Shown: in pieces, positions 21,480 to 32,234 of the stretch
Layout: every line of letters starts with the position of its first letter
How positions within the stretch are numbered: the first letter of the stretch is position 1
Source of the DNA: Selaginella moellendorffii
Lineage: Eukaryota; Streptophyta; Lycopodiopsida; Selaginellales; Selaginellaceae
Assembly: GCF_000143415.4 (NCBI RefSeq)
Contig: NW_003314262.1
Coordinates: 3,358,405-3,422,404 of the forward strand
DNA length: 64,000 nucleotides
Direction: 5' to 3'
Translations under genes and position numbers: made by a program
The notes under the pieces: generated by a model
What the model was told of the DNA's origin: nothing
Database searches by the model: none
What the model saw: only the letters and a program-made list of their open reading frames with translations

Positions 21480-24070
21480 CATAGTTGCAGCTAGACATGC
21501 AAACGTTCCAAGTGTCGATGTTTGAATGCCGTTTAGAACGTTTTTTCAGGACAATCCAACTTTTACATGTTAAAGCCTAAAATGATTAAGAAAACACTAA
21601 TATTTACTAAAGACACTTTAATCTAATATTAATTTTATAAAACGTAACCGAATAACATAGTAAAACAAATGAAAGAAGAAGCCGTTTTAGTCGTCTTCCG
21701 ATTCTGAATCATCTTCCATTCCTTCATCGATGCTAAACTCCTCAGCAGCCTGATTTGGTTCCTCAAAAGCTTCTTGTAGATCCAAAATCCTCTTCCAATG
21801 AGGCTCCAACTCCAGCTTGTCTATATCAATCTCCAACATCCTCAAACCTTCACTCTCCAGCTTCTAAGCAACCCGCAAGTTTGTGTGAATGTAAACCAGC
21901 TTCTTAGCATTTTTGGGAAGCAAGCAGGACCTGCACTTTGTTTGTATCAAGCTCCATGAACTCCAATTCCTCTCGCATGGAGAAGCGCAAACAACTTGGC
22001 TTAAAATCTGGACAGCCATGCGACGTAGATGAGGCATCTCTAAACCAAAAGAACTCCACGAGGTTACTGGAAACTTTCTGGTCTCCCGATCCTTGGCAAT
22101 AGGTAACCTCATTTGCCTTCCAAGCTGTTGCCGAAACCTCTCAAACTGTGCCTACAATCTCAACTGCAAGTCCAGATCACCTCTGCTATAAACATGCATA
22201 TACTCCAGCCAGTTCCAACGTGCCTCATTGTCCAACTTGTTGTTCTCCGGGTTATCCCCCAGAAATAGAGGATGAAGAGCAAAAGCAGCTCCATGAATTA
22301 CGTTGTGCATTTGATACCACCTTGCCTCCTTCAGACCATGTGATTCAAGTAGGAAATCCTTGACTTGTCCCACTTCCTCATGTGCATAAATTCCATTTCG
22401 AGCTCCCTCATCCATCTTCTCAATCAGCCGATCAATAGCTTCAAAGATGAGGCCTGAAGTCGCCCCCTCCTGATCAGCGAGCCGAAGAACTCAAAGTAAA
22501 GGTCCGAGCAAAATTAATAAATTCTCGCACCGCTCCCAGAACGAGTCATCGAGAACACGAGATCGCAGCTCCAGGCCCTCCGGCTTCTTAGACCAGTCAA
22601 GTCGCTCCCATTCTTGGCTCACCACCGTTCTTCAAAGCCCGGAGAGATTCGTGGTCTCCAGAAGCTGAGACATCACAAGAAAAATATAAGCAAACCTTGT
22701 GGTCACAGGCTTTATCAGGTCCCGTTTGCAGAAAGTTCTATAAAGAGCTAGAACCCGTGGCTTTGAGGTGATGAAGGTAACTGTCTTCACACAGCCATCG
22801 ACGAAAGGCTACACCCAAGACAAAGCTCCAATATCTTCGAACAGCAAGTCCATAATGTGGCAAACGCAGCGAACGTGTACAATCTGTGGAAACTCCTGTT
22901 GCAAAAGCTCCCCCATGACCACGCAGTTGCTTGCATTGTCCATCACCACCTGCACAATGTTTTCCACGCCAACCTCGGCAATCACTTGTTTCAGATGCTC
23001 AAACAACCATGCTCCGGTTTTCTTTGCGTTCTTGCTGTCCATAGCCTTCAGGAAAATTGAGCCTCTCACAGAACTGACCATGAAGTTGATAAGAGACCGC
23101 TTCTTGATATCAGACCAGCCATCCGTGACAATGGTACAACCATATGTATTGGACGAGCATCCCCGGTTGGAATGGGATGACGTGTGGCAATCTTGGCCCC
23201 AGATGATAGGTCAAATTCAAAGAGATCAGAATACTCCTTCATGAGCTGGTCAACAGCTGCAACACAAAGATCATCGGAGGGATCAGAAAAGGGCCTCCAA
23301 CTTAGCCGCACATCTTCAAGCCGCTTCTGAACGTTGTTGTAGATTCGTTGTAGCTCAGTTGTCCACAACTTCTCATATCCCATGAGGTTGTCAATCACTG
23401 GATGCCCCACTTTTGCGGCAACTTTCAGCATTCTCTTCAAGTTGTCTCTTCGGATTGTGTTGAAGGAGATGTTCTCGGCAAAGCAGAACTCTGCAACAGC
23501 ATCATCCAATGCCTCAGCCGAAGAAGTATCAAAAAATATCACCAAATTTCCATCTGAGGATCTGCATTTCACTGCTCTACTTGTCCCAGCACTGGACCAG
23601 TTCTCCGTGCTTGCCACCATAGATTCTGCTGGCCCCCCTGAACCCTGTGCGGCTTGCTGCAGCAGATGCCCATCATCAGCATCTGCTGGGTCTGCTAGCT
23701 CGGAATCGAAAAAACTGCTGTGAGCTTTTTTAAGAACCTCATAAGGGATCTCCCTCATTGCCTTGCACGTTTTCACACCTCTTGCCCAAACTCCATGAGA
23801 TGTGCTCGCACTCGGTCCGCTCCCCTAGTGTGAATCTCATGACAATACTTACATGTCCAGTGCCGCTCTGCTCGTATCACATGCTTCCAGCTCCAGCATT
23901 TGCGGTGTCCTCCAATTCCTGTCATGACCACAAGAACCCTGAAGAAACCCTAAAAAAACCTTTGTCTCTTTTCACAAATAGTGCAAATGAGTTGGGAGTT
24001 TAGAACAGCGTTTTTGAACGCATTTAAAATGTTACGTTTTTTAAGTTTCACATGTTTTCCAGCAACTATG
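21480..24070 (-). mobile_element. hAT transposon nested in the gypsy-type element
   Basis: 2,591 bp with terminal inverted repeats CATAGTTGC / GCAACTATG (imperfect beyond 9 bp, ACATG shared further in) and an exact 8-bp target duplication TTTCGAAC at 21472-21479 and 24071-24078. An 8-bp duplication is the hallmark of hAT. It contains a degenerate transposase on the minus strand. It splits the gag region of the older LTR element, so it inserted later. Confidence 0.92.
21687..23900 (-). pseudogene. hAT transposase (BED finger, DUF659-like, hATC)
   Basis: The N-terminal BED-type zinc finger reads HWTCKYCHEIHTRGADRVRAH near 23880-23810, followed by a stop (EV*KR). The central part (23776-22809) includes GSIFLKAMDSKNAKKTGAW and VVMDNASNCVVMGELL, then VRCVCHIMDLLFEDI, typical of DUF659/hAT catalytic cores. 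The C-terminal dimerisation region (about 22090-21900) has VQILSQVVCASPCERNWSSW, and the acidic tail ends at about 21687. In-frame stops (near 22630 and 22490) and frame changes show it is inactive. Confidence 0.85.
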
Positions 24071-24780
24071 TTTCGAACCAAGTTTGGACTGTTGTTTCAG
24101 TGTTGAGCTGATGACTTTGTCGGAGGGGTTGTCAAAAAAGCGGTGGTGTGTTGTCAAGTTGTCCCTTGACAAGTTCTCCGATACGGGGTAACAGAGTGAT
24201 GGGTTCGTCGTTGGTGTAGGTTTTGAGGATGTGCTTTGGTATTGGGAGTGGGCATGGGAACTGGAATCGTGTTGGAGCGCTAGGATTGTCGGGGCGACGA
24301 CTGCACGGAAGAGGGGTTCGTTTCGGCAGTGGTGTCGGTTCGTGTCGAGTGCGCTGGTTGAGTTGGAGTGTGTGGTCTTGTGCTTGGAGATGGAGTTCGC
24401 CAGTGAAGTTGCTAAGGGCGTCCACTGATGAAGGTGCTGGGCGACTGGAGATTCTTGTTGAAAAGGGTTGTTGGTGTTCTTTGTTGGTGATGAGACTTGG
24501 AGATCTTGAGAGAGAGCTTTCAGATTCTTCAAAGATCTCCTCTGGAAAGCATCTGTCTATACTGCATTAGGCAGCAACTGCTTGGACACCATTGATCCAT
24601 GTTGATGGTGGCATTTACTTGTTGAATTTGGGCGAATTTACGAATTTTGGTGTAATTTGGGCAAATTTGGGTGAGGTGGGTAGATTTTTCGATCATTCTT
24701 GCTATCTGTGCATAGAGAATGGAGAAAGAATGGAAGAATTTGTGAACCTGAAGGGGAATTCAGAGGCTGTGGTTGCCAAA

Positions 24781-25058
24781 TGAAGAGGTCTTCTTTGCTG
24801 GAAATCTATTGTTAGTAACAAAACAAAAGAGAAAAGGGCCTAATCTCTAAAGGCTGAGAAGAAGGATGAGTGAAAAAATGCTGTGTATTGATAAAAAAAA
24901 ATAATGAATGGAGATAGGGATCCACAATTTGGATTCCCCCTTTTGAAAGGTTGGCGGTTCTAACTGCCAACATATACTATATGTTGTGCATGATCTAATA
25001 TATGGCTCCAATGCAGCCCTAGGTTCAAAGTTAGAGTTCCCAGTTTTTGGTTGATACA
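24781..25058 (-). repeat. 5' LTR of the gypsy-type element
   Basis: 278 bp, same ends as the left LTR. The primer-binding region (left of 24781, minus strand TTTGGCAACCACAGCC) does not match a common plant primer tRNA that I can name. Confidence 0.88.
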
Positions 25059-25224
25059 GAAAGAACCTCTGATCCGTCTCCGATGAGAATGTGTCCACCC
25101 ATACCCATCGGGCTAGCATCCATGAGGCATCCATGAGGCATCCAAATGACATTTAATGCTGAACCAATAGAAAATTGCCACATAGATACTATATTGTGAG
25201 TGAAATTTGCCACAGTAACATCCA

Positions 25225-25375
25225 CCTTTTTGGTTTGCTTAAGCAAACCTACAGGGGGATTGGGATGGTAATGAATATACTTAGAATATGCTTGGATATT
25301 CTAGGATATTCTATCATCCAATGGTGGTTATTCATTTAGATTAATTTCATATTTATAATTTATAAACTTTTCTAA
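25225..25375 (-). repeat. Dispersed repeat, copy B
   Basis: Reverse-complement relative of 15368-15530 with the same palindrome GTTTGCTTAAGCAAAC and the same sharp edge at TTTTTGG. The two copies flank a 9.7-kb interval containing the LTR element, but no target duplication was found. Confidence 0.55.
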
Positions 25376-25489
25376 CCACTTTATATCATCATGAGCATAT
25401 ATGGTTTTTGGAGCTTGAGCCAAAGAAACTATGTAATATATAGTGCATTGGTTGAGCTCTATGTCCAGAATGGCAATTGCAAGGGAGCT

Positions 25490-25848
25490 CTCAAAGTTCC
25501 ACTGCCAAGGCCCTCAATCAAGGCTCTGCCATGAAGCAAAGAATCTGAAGCCAAAACTGGATAGACAAAGCAGCTAGTGATCCACGTGAAGGGAAGAATG
25601 AAAAAGAGGAGCACTCATAGAGGCCTCCCAGCCTCAATTGTGACAAGCACGAAGCATTGAAACCAGCTTAGGGATTTGAGTAGTGCCCCCTCGAGATCAA
25701 TCATGATGCTATCGTCATTCCTGGCCACTGCATTGTCCACTGGCTCCAATGGATTGCTCTTGTCCCTGGGAAGCATCAAGAAAATCATATTTGGACTAGT
25801 GAGTTGATTGAGAATTGGCTCTCCTTGGAGGTTTGAGCTGAGAGCCAT
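25490..25848 (-). pseudogene. Fragment of a plant glycerol-3-phosphate acyltransferase
   Basis: The frame 25848-25615 ends IMIDLEGALLKSLSWFQ, FVLVTIEAGRPL and then a stop. Beyond the stop the same frame continues hydrophobically (LLFFILPFTWITSCFVYP). This matches the layout of the N-terminal HAD-like domain of plant GPATs (DxDGTLLxSxSxFxxFMLVAxEAGxxLRxLxxL). The catalytic aspartates are not both kept (DLEG) and the acyltransferase part is missing. Likely a retained first-exon fragment. Confidence 0.5.
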
Positions 25849-25976
25849 GATCCAAGATTAGAAACCCACCATGGCAGTACTGATTTATTGCCCAGAATCA
25901 ATCAATCAACCTGGAATGCAACTATGGATGGAGCTTAGATCTTCCTCTGTATGGCTCCCTATTATCTGAGTGGGCA

Positions 25977-26234
25977 GTGGGTAGAAAACAAAGATCAGTG
26001 GAGGACAATCTTTCTATTCCTATTCATTCCTCTTTTCTAAAGCGACGGATGGAGGGAGATTGTAGTAAGAGTCAGGCTGCTTCTAGCTTCAGCTTGGACG
26101 ATGATGAGAAGTATCTGGCAAGGATGTTTACAAATGAGGAGAGTCAGTGCATGAAAAGGTTGAAAAGGTTTAGAAGGTTTGTCACATGTGGAATTGGTTT
26201 ATTGTCTGCCATAATCCTATGTTGGGCAAGTTGA
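25977..26234 (+). CDS. Unrecognised 85-aa open frame
   Basis: Starts with MGRKQRSVEDN, has a Ser/Asp-rich middle (SSFSLDDDEKYLARMF), a basic stretch (KRLKRFRRF) and a hydrophobic C-terminus (GIGLLSAIILCW) that could be a tail anchor. No family recognised and no introns evident. It may be an exon or chance. Confidence 0.2.
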   Translation: MGRKQRSVEDNLSIPIHSSFLKRRMEGDCSKSQAASSFSLDDDEKYLARMFTNEESQCMKRLKRFRRFVTCGIGLLSAIILCWAS

Positions 26235-26870
26235 TGGATTTTAATTTTTAGCTCAAAGTTTTATTCTTTTTTGTTTTCGATTCTTCAAACTGAAGTCTAG
26301 TTTATTTTTGGATCCTTTTATTAGTATAAATTAGCTAGAGGTAATTTTGTTTAATCAATCACATAGATATGTCAGATTTGGATTGTGCTATGGATATTGT
26401 TTAGTCATCATCTGCTAAGGATTTGTCTATAGAAACAAATTCTTATGAAGGTTTGGTTTTTCTCTTTATTCCTTAGTATTTCTTGGTTTTGTAGTTTCAC
26501 AAGCAAGGAGGAAAAAGTTGACCATCCTAAAAGCCACTATTGCATCACTTATCTTTGAAAAAGCAAATTCAACCAAAATTCTTGAGCTGAAGATTTTATC
26601 TACATATGTTGAAATCGTTTTCTTTCTGTAGTTTTGATTTGCTTTTTGCCTAGGTATGGAACTTATAAAGTTCATCTTGCAAAGAACACTCTACAAAGTG
26701 CAAAATACTTAACTTATATAATGGATTGTACAGATATGCATGGCTTGCAAACTTTAACTATATATGGCAATTCATCCATGTGTGCATGATTATATAATAA
26801 ATTTATGGTTGGTAAATGTTTCTCACTTACAAGGTTTATAAAAACATTTCAAGAAACAGAACTATATAAG
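26235..26870. other. AT-rich spacer, no gene seen
   Basis: No supported coding sequence. It leads into the A-rich Helitron; the left end of that element is not resolved here. Confidence 0.5.
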
Positions 26871-26879
26871 AAAAAAAAA

Positions 26880-28489
26880 TTAATATAGATGAAAATTGGT
26901 TTCAACAAGCACAAAATTTAGACAATATAGATAATAACACACAAATAATATTAGAAAACAAATTTCAACAAGAATTAAATGAAGATGATAATAGTGTAAA
27001 TTTTATAAACAACCCTGATAATGAGATATTACCAACAGATACTATAGTAATTAGCTTCTTAGATGCAAATCAAATAGATAATTTTACAAATAAAGTTTTA
27101 GTTATAGCACCTGGTCAAGGACAACACCCATTAGGATTATTTGTAGATGAAAATATTGAAGAAATGGCATATCCAAAATTATTTGGTGGAAAACCAAGAC
27201 CATTAGACATAAAATGTAAATTTATATACTAAGAAATAATCCAATGGGAATTAATGAATGAGGATAGAAAATTTGCATGACATATTGAACATATATTTAC
27301 AGCAGCTGTAAAAACTTAAATCAAATTTGTCAATCAAAATGCAGGTTTTAGATTAAAAAAATCTACTTATGAAGGAAGAAAAAAATCACATCAAAAGATG
27401 TGCTTGAAAATGGAAATATGGATAAAATATTAAAGTTAAACATTAGTTTTAGAGATTTTAAAAATCTAAGAACATCACCAGATAATTTAGAAGCACTAAA
27501 AAAATATGCATTTGCCATGATAAGACAATTAGGACCACCAACACCATTCTTAACTCTTAGCTGTTCAGAAAGACATTGGGAACCATTATTAAATGCTTTA
27601 AAACATTTGAAAACAGATATATAATAAAAAGAAGAGATAGAAAAATTAAATGAAAAAGAGAAAATATATAAAATACTAAAAGTTGATCCAATCAACACAA
27701 TACGATATTATGCACATAAAACATCAGTATTTAGAAAATTATTAATGTCCAATTATCACATATTTGGCAGGAAAGTAAAAGACTATGTATTTGTAATACA
27801 ATTTTAACAACATGGTACACTACATGAACATGCACTAATATGGTTAGAAAATCCACCACAAACATTAGAACAAACAAAAGAATAAGCTAATCAGAATATA
27901 TGTATTGATTCAGAGAAACTACCAGATAATATAAAAGATGTTCAAACTCATAAACATAGAAAAACATGTAAAAAATATAAAAATATAAATTGTAGATTTA
28001 TTTACCTAATTCCTCCAATACCACAAACAAAAATCTTAAAGCCTATAAAAGACATTACAAAACATGAAAAGGATTCTTATGCAATGATTTACAAAAAAAT
28101 AAAAACAATACTAGAAGATAAAACTATAGATCTAAAAAATTTAGAGCTTGATGAATATTTAAAAATAATAGGAATAACATATGAGCAATATAAAGCTACA
28201 ATAAGATTACATTAACAAATGCAAAAAACAATTATAAACGAAAACCAAAAGACATAAACACAAATACTTTTAATAACAAATTATCAAATTTATAGCAATC
28301 AAATGTAGATATTATTCTTGATTGATATGCATCAGCATCATATTGTTTATCATACATTGAAATAGAAATAACAAAGAGATTATCAACTGTATTTAAAAAA
28401 TGCCAAGAAGGAATAGATGCATATAATAGAGTTCGGTTATTAGGAAATACTTTCATACGTTGTAGGGAAATGCCAATTCAACAAGCTTT
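26880..28489 (+). pseudogene. Helitron Rep (HUH nuclease) remnant
   Basis: The translation shows the Helitron helicase-like N-terminal region (LGLFVDENIEEMAYPKLFGG at about 27140, then PPTPFLTLSCSERHWEPLL at about 27535) and the HUH motif HGTLHEHALIW at about 27813-27845. Further on come YASASYCLSYIEIEI and RLLGNTFIRCREMPIQ at about 28325-28480, the conserved region after the catalytic tyrosines. Stops occur near 27230, 27280, 27617, 27806 and later, and the frame changes near 28215. Rep nicks and joins single strands in rolling-circle transposition; this copy cannot. Confidence 0.82.
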
Positions 28490-29035
28490 GTGTTTATTTC
28501 TTGTATATACTGTGCTTGTTCTTTTAATATTTTATTTGCTTCTTGTTCTGGATTCTCCCAATCAAATTCACTCTCATTTGTTACTTTTTTATATATGTAT
28601 TTATGTTATTTTTCATCTATTTGTTCCATATTTTCTTCATATGCATTCATATATGTTGTGTACATTTCTTTAAGATCTTCTTCTGTTCAAAATTTTTTAT
28701 ATAAGATTAATCTTTCAAAAGCCCACTTTTTTTTATCTTTTTCTTTACTAAAGTTTATATATCTAATTATATTGTTTTTTTTTTAAGTTTTCGTGTTGTT
28801 ACTTCTTTTTCAATTATATATTCAGTTGTTATTGCTAATGTTAAATCTTCTAATTCTTCTAGTCTTCGCATGTATTTTTCAATTAGTCCAGGTACTGCTA
28901 TGTTTTTATCATCTTCTTGCATTTTTGCAAGGTCTTGTTTCGTTTCTAAATGTTTTGTTCGTTATTCTTGTAGTTTAGTATCAATGAACTTTACAATTCT
29001 AGATATATGATGAATGGGATTGACAATATTAAAAA
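28490..29035 (-). pseudogene. Inverted internal block of the Helitron
   Basis: In this 0.55-kb stretch the coding direction is reversed. The minus strand reads IAVPGLIEKYMRRLEELEDL and TLAITTEYIIEKEVTTRKL, then WAFERLILYKKF and EDLKEMYTTYMNAY. These are the segments expected between the Rep end and the Pif1 helicase, in the opposite orientation to both flanks. Plus-strand frames here are only hydrophobic antisense translations. The left breakpoint is near 28490 (in GCTTTGTGTTTA) and the right one near 29035. Confidence 0.8.
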
Positions 29036-29077
29036 AAGTAAACAAATGAATTTGATATAGAGACAGATTTATTCAAA

Positions 29078-30620
29078 ATGAAAAATAAAAAAAACTTAAA
29101 TTTAAATATAAAAGATAAAATATTAACAAATTCAACAATTATAGTACAAGATAAATACCTTATGGAAACTAGTAAATATCACCAATTATTAAGAACTCTA
29201 AATAAAAAGAAAAAAATAATACATGATTTCTTCATATTGAAAAAAATAAAACAACCTAACAAACAATTGTGTTTATTTTTAACAGAAGAAGCTATAACTG
29301 GAAAGTCAATGCTTTTAAATACACTTATAGAAACACTCAAACGATATTATAAAACAAACCAAGATATAAATAATGAACCAGGATAAAAAATATTAATAAT
29401 AGCATCTATAGGAAAAGCAGCTTATAATATAAATGGTTCAACAATACATTCAACTTTTGCATTTCGACCAGAAGCACCAAAACAATGTCAAACAATATTA
29501 ACAAATGACACATTAGATAAATACAAAAGAAAGTTTTCAACAATAAAATGTTTAGTAATAGATGAAATATCAATGGTAAGTATAGAAATGCTACAAGATA
29601 TAAATAGAAGATGTGAAAGCTTCAAAACAACATATGGAATAGGCTTTGGTGGGATGGATTGTATATTTACAGGTGATTTCTATCAATTAAATCCTACATT
29701 TGAAGCACCAATTTATTCAACAAAAATATATAGACCTGAAAATTATGTCTCCATACACCACCCACGGAAAATAATTTTAAAATCTATGAACTTACTGAAA
29801 TAATGAGGCAAAAAGATGATATAATATTTTAAAAAAACTTTAAATAAAATAAAAAATAGGAGAAAAAATAGATAAAGAGCTAGAATATTTAAATAAACAA
29901 GTCACCACAGATACATATAACACAGAATACTATTCTATATTTGCAACTAATGAACAAGTAAGAGAATATAATGAAAAAATAATACAACACATACAAGGTA
30001 AAGATATAATTATAGAAGCACAAGACAAACATGGAAATTCCTGTCCTACACATTTCACGCTGCCAGATGACACCAGAAAAATACAAGGACTATATAAAAT
30101 ATTACATTTTTAAAAGAAAATGGCAATTGAAATAACACAAAATATAGCAACAGAAGATGGATTAGTAAATAGAGTAGATGGAGTATTACAAGATGTAACC
30201 CAGATTGAAAAAGAACAAATAATGTGGATAGAATTTTCAAATATAAAAACAGGTGAAAAAACAAGAGCTAAAGAAAACATAACAATAAAGCAAAATAATG
30301 AAAAAAACTGGACACCAATAAAAAAAATAACAAGAATAATAAATATTACTAAAAATAAAAACTATGTTATAAGTAGAATCCAATTTCCAGTACAACCATG
30401 TGCATGAAGAACAATACATAGAGCACAAGGGTCAACAGTTATGCAATTAGGGTATGACCCATATAAAACAAAATATCTAGGACAAGCATACACCGCATTA
30501 TCAAGAGCACGAACACTAAAAGGGATACATTTATATAGACCAATTGAACATAAACATATTAAAATCAATAAAGATGCAGCTAAAGAAATAATAAGAATGA
30601 CAACAGAAGCACCATAGCAA
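29078..30620 (+). pseudogene. Pif1-like helicase remnant of the Helitron
   Basis: Walker A is present in altered form (LTEEAITGKSMLLNTL; family usual GxAGTGKS). Motif Ia is AYNINGSTIHSTFAF, Walker B is KCLVIDEISMVS, motif III is CIFTGDFYQLNP, then LTEIMRQKDD near 29795. The C-terminal motifs are RTIHRAQGSTV (about 30410) and YTALSRARTLKGIHLYRP (about 30490). Stops near 29385, 29830 and 30405 and frame changes interrupt it. Confidence 0.85.
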
Positions 30621-30635
30621 ATTGATTTAATAGAT

Positions 30636-30973
30636 TTACAAGAAGAAAAAATAGCTAACCAAACAATTATACAAGTTCTAAATACAAGATATATTACTGC
30701 ACATCAAGAAGATATAAAGAGTGATTCACAATTATTAACATCAGATATAATATGTATGCAAGAAGTAGGAACACAAAAACATGAGGATTTATATTTTAAT
30801 AAATATAAATTACATATTCATGAACAACCCCCACATATAGCAATATTGCATACAAATGACTATAAATCAGAAATAGTACAACATTTAAAAACATAAACAA
30901 TGGCAATGTCATATGTATCACTAGAAAAAAATAAAAAACAATTACAGATAATAAATTTACATAAAAAACCTGG

Positions 30974-31004
<31 letters not shown>

Positions 31005-31250
31005 TCATAAAACAATTACAAAAATATATACAGAAAGTAGATAATAAAAAACCAGTAATAATTACAGGAGATTTTAATATTGACTACCAAATAGAAGAAG
31101 TAAAACCACTTCAAACAATAATGGAGAAAGAAGGATACATACAAATAATAAAACACAATACACGTAATAATAAATTAATAGATCATATATGGATAAAAGA
31201 TATAATATATACAAAAGTAGGAATAGCACCTGCATTGGACAGATCATAAC
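30636..31250 (+). pseudogene. EEP-type endonuclease domain of the Helitron
   Basis: After the helicase the same region codes LNTRYITAHQEDIKSDSQLL, then DIICMQEVG (the catalytic QE of EEP nucleases), PPHIAILHTNDYKSEIV, LQIINLHKKPG, KPVIITGDFNIDYQ (the GDFN motif) and NNKLIDHIWIKD (the terminal DH motif). This is a nearly complete exonuclease III/AP-endonuclease-like domain. It is interrupted by stops and by an AT microsatellite. A C-terminal EN domain is known from Helentrons and non-LTR elements. Confidence 0.8.
30978..31005. repeat. AT microsatellite
   Basis: About 13 TA units within the endonuclease remnant. Expansion here has probably shifted the frame. Confidence 0.9.
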
Positions 31251-31297
31251 AATTATGTATCATAATAAAAAATATTTAAAAACAAAAACAAACCAAC

Positions 31298-31315
31298 CGT
31301 TGCTGCAATGCAACG
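31298..31315 (+). repeat. Candidate Helitron 3' terminal hairpin
   Basis: CGTTGC-TGCAAT-GCAACG forms a 6-bp stem with a 6-nt loop, followed by CGCAGC. GCAACGCGC-type motifs are common at Helentron/Helitron2 ends. It lies just after the last coding remnant and before the VSP-like gene, where the 3' end is expected. Confidence 0.45.
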
Positions 31316-31347
31316 CGCAGCAATTTATTACGAATTGCACGCACACA

Positions 31348-32218
31348 CTAGTACATGGGGTTAGGCAGCTTAAAGAACATAAACTTTTCTTGGTCAACTT
31401 TGTCCGGGAAATTTTCAATTGAGATTGTTTTCTCCCCTGATGCTCCTGTCACTGCAGTGGCATCTTGTTGTATGTGCAGCTCATTTGTATTGAACTGACT
31501 GGAAAAGCGCCATTGATTAGTAAAACCTTGATATTATCACAAAGAACTACTTACTAGTCCAGGATTAATTTTGTCCAGCCACTGTAGCCTGCAGCACGCA
31601 GGTTCCTTTCCGTTGCTTCACGTCGCTTCTCGGATCTATCGGAGATGAGCACGATTCTCCAGTTTGCACACAACAGCTCGTTGTAGAAATCCAAAGAAGA
31701 CTTGATTGCTACAGCCTTGCCTTGTTGCACCCAAAGGTCAAAGTCGGTACTGTTACGCGGGAGGGCCCTGTATCAAAGTAAAACAACGAAATGTCAGTCA
31801 TAATCTCATGATAAACGGATGGACTTTACTCGAACTGGCGAGTGGCATAGTAAGGGACATTGGACAATAGTGTCTGGTCGACTTGGAAGATCCAAGTGCC
31901 AGGGTTAGTGGGAAATAACCTTGCAAACTTAGTAGATTGGAGAGTTGCTCCCCACACATCACCCCCATACAACCCCTTTGTCATGTAGTCTCCAATGTAG
32001 TCGATGCAATCTTTGGGGACAGTCCAGCCCTTGGCAAGGTTGGCAGCTTCTGCATTGCGCTGGAAAATGCCGCAGAATTGATTCACGGTCATCCAATCAG
32101 GCTTCTCTTGGAGGTCCACCTTGCAATTGGAACAAGTTACCGCATGAGAGCAAACCGTCATATGGACAACAACAAGACAGGCAACCAGAATACATGCGGA
32201 CGATGCCATGGTGTGCAT
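31348..32218 (-). CDS. VSP-like HAD acid phosphatase homologue without the catalytic Asp
   Basis: Three exons (32218-31830, 31767-31555, 31498-31348) join in exact phase to about 250 aa. A signal peptide is seen (ILVACLVVVHMTVCSHA). The middle matches plant acid phosphatases/vegetative storage proteins: VPKDCIDYIGDYMTKGLYGG, then WIFQVDQTLLSNVPYYA, LDFYNELL, IVLISDRSEKRREAT and a FKLPNPMY terminus. In active HAD enzymes motif I is DxDxT, the first Asp being the nucleophile; here it is QVDQT. The usual motif with Lys and the GDxWSDL acidic motif are also absent from exon 3. It is therefore probably not a phosphatase; a secreted storage or binding role is possible. An ATG 9 bp downstream (MASS) is an alternative start. 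Confidence 0.85.
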
Positions 32219-32234
32219 TGGAGAGTGTTCCCAG

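Larger units (their letters stand above)
16649..25058 (-). mobile_element. Ty3/gypsy-type LTR element with a nested hAT insertion
   Basis: Diverged direct LTRs at 16649-16930 and 24781-25058 both begin TGAAGAGGT and end TTGATACA. The target duplication GAAAG is exact (16644-16648 and 25059-25063). Coding remnants are on the minus strand in the order gag, zinc knuckles, protease, reverse transcriptase; RNase H and integrase are absent, and the RT ends within 200 bp of the left LTR. The gag part is interrupted by a 2.6-kb hAT transposon. Because the LTRs have diverged and the frames are broken, the insertion is clearly older than the copia element. Confidence 0.92.
26880..31335 (+). mobile_element. 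Decayed Helentron-type Helitron with endonuclease domain
   Basis: A 4.4-kb block with extreme A-richness on the coding strand, unlike the neighbours. In order it holds: an N-terminal Helitron region (APGQGQHPLGLFVDENIEE, FGGKPRP), the HUH Rep motif, the LLGN-type Rep end, an inverted block, a Pif1-like helicase, and an endonuclease/exonuclease/phosphatase (EEP) domain. The Rep-helicase-EN order is that of Helentrons rather than the RPA-carrying Helitrons usual in plants. A terminal hairpin candidate follows. Stops of all three kinds and frameshifts show it is dead. Confidence 0.85.

Noticed and set aside
28470-28978. Plus-strand hydrophobic ORFs as membrane proteins
   Set aside because: They are antisense translations of the inverted Helitron block; the minus strand has the conserved motifs.
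26880-31260. Reassigned genetic code (TAA/TAG = Gln) in the A-rich Helitron
   Set aside because: Several TAA do stand where Gln is expected, but TAG also replaces an expected Trp and TGA occurs in frame too, and there are frameshifts. Ordinary decay explains it.
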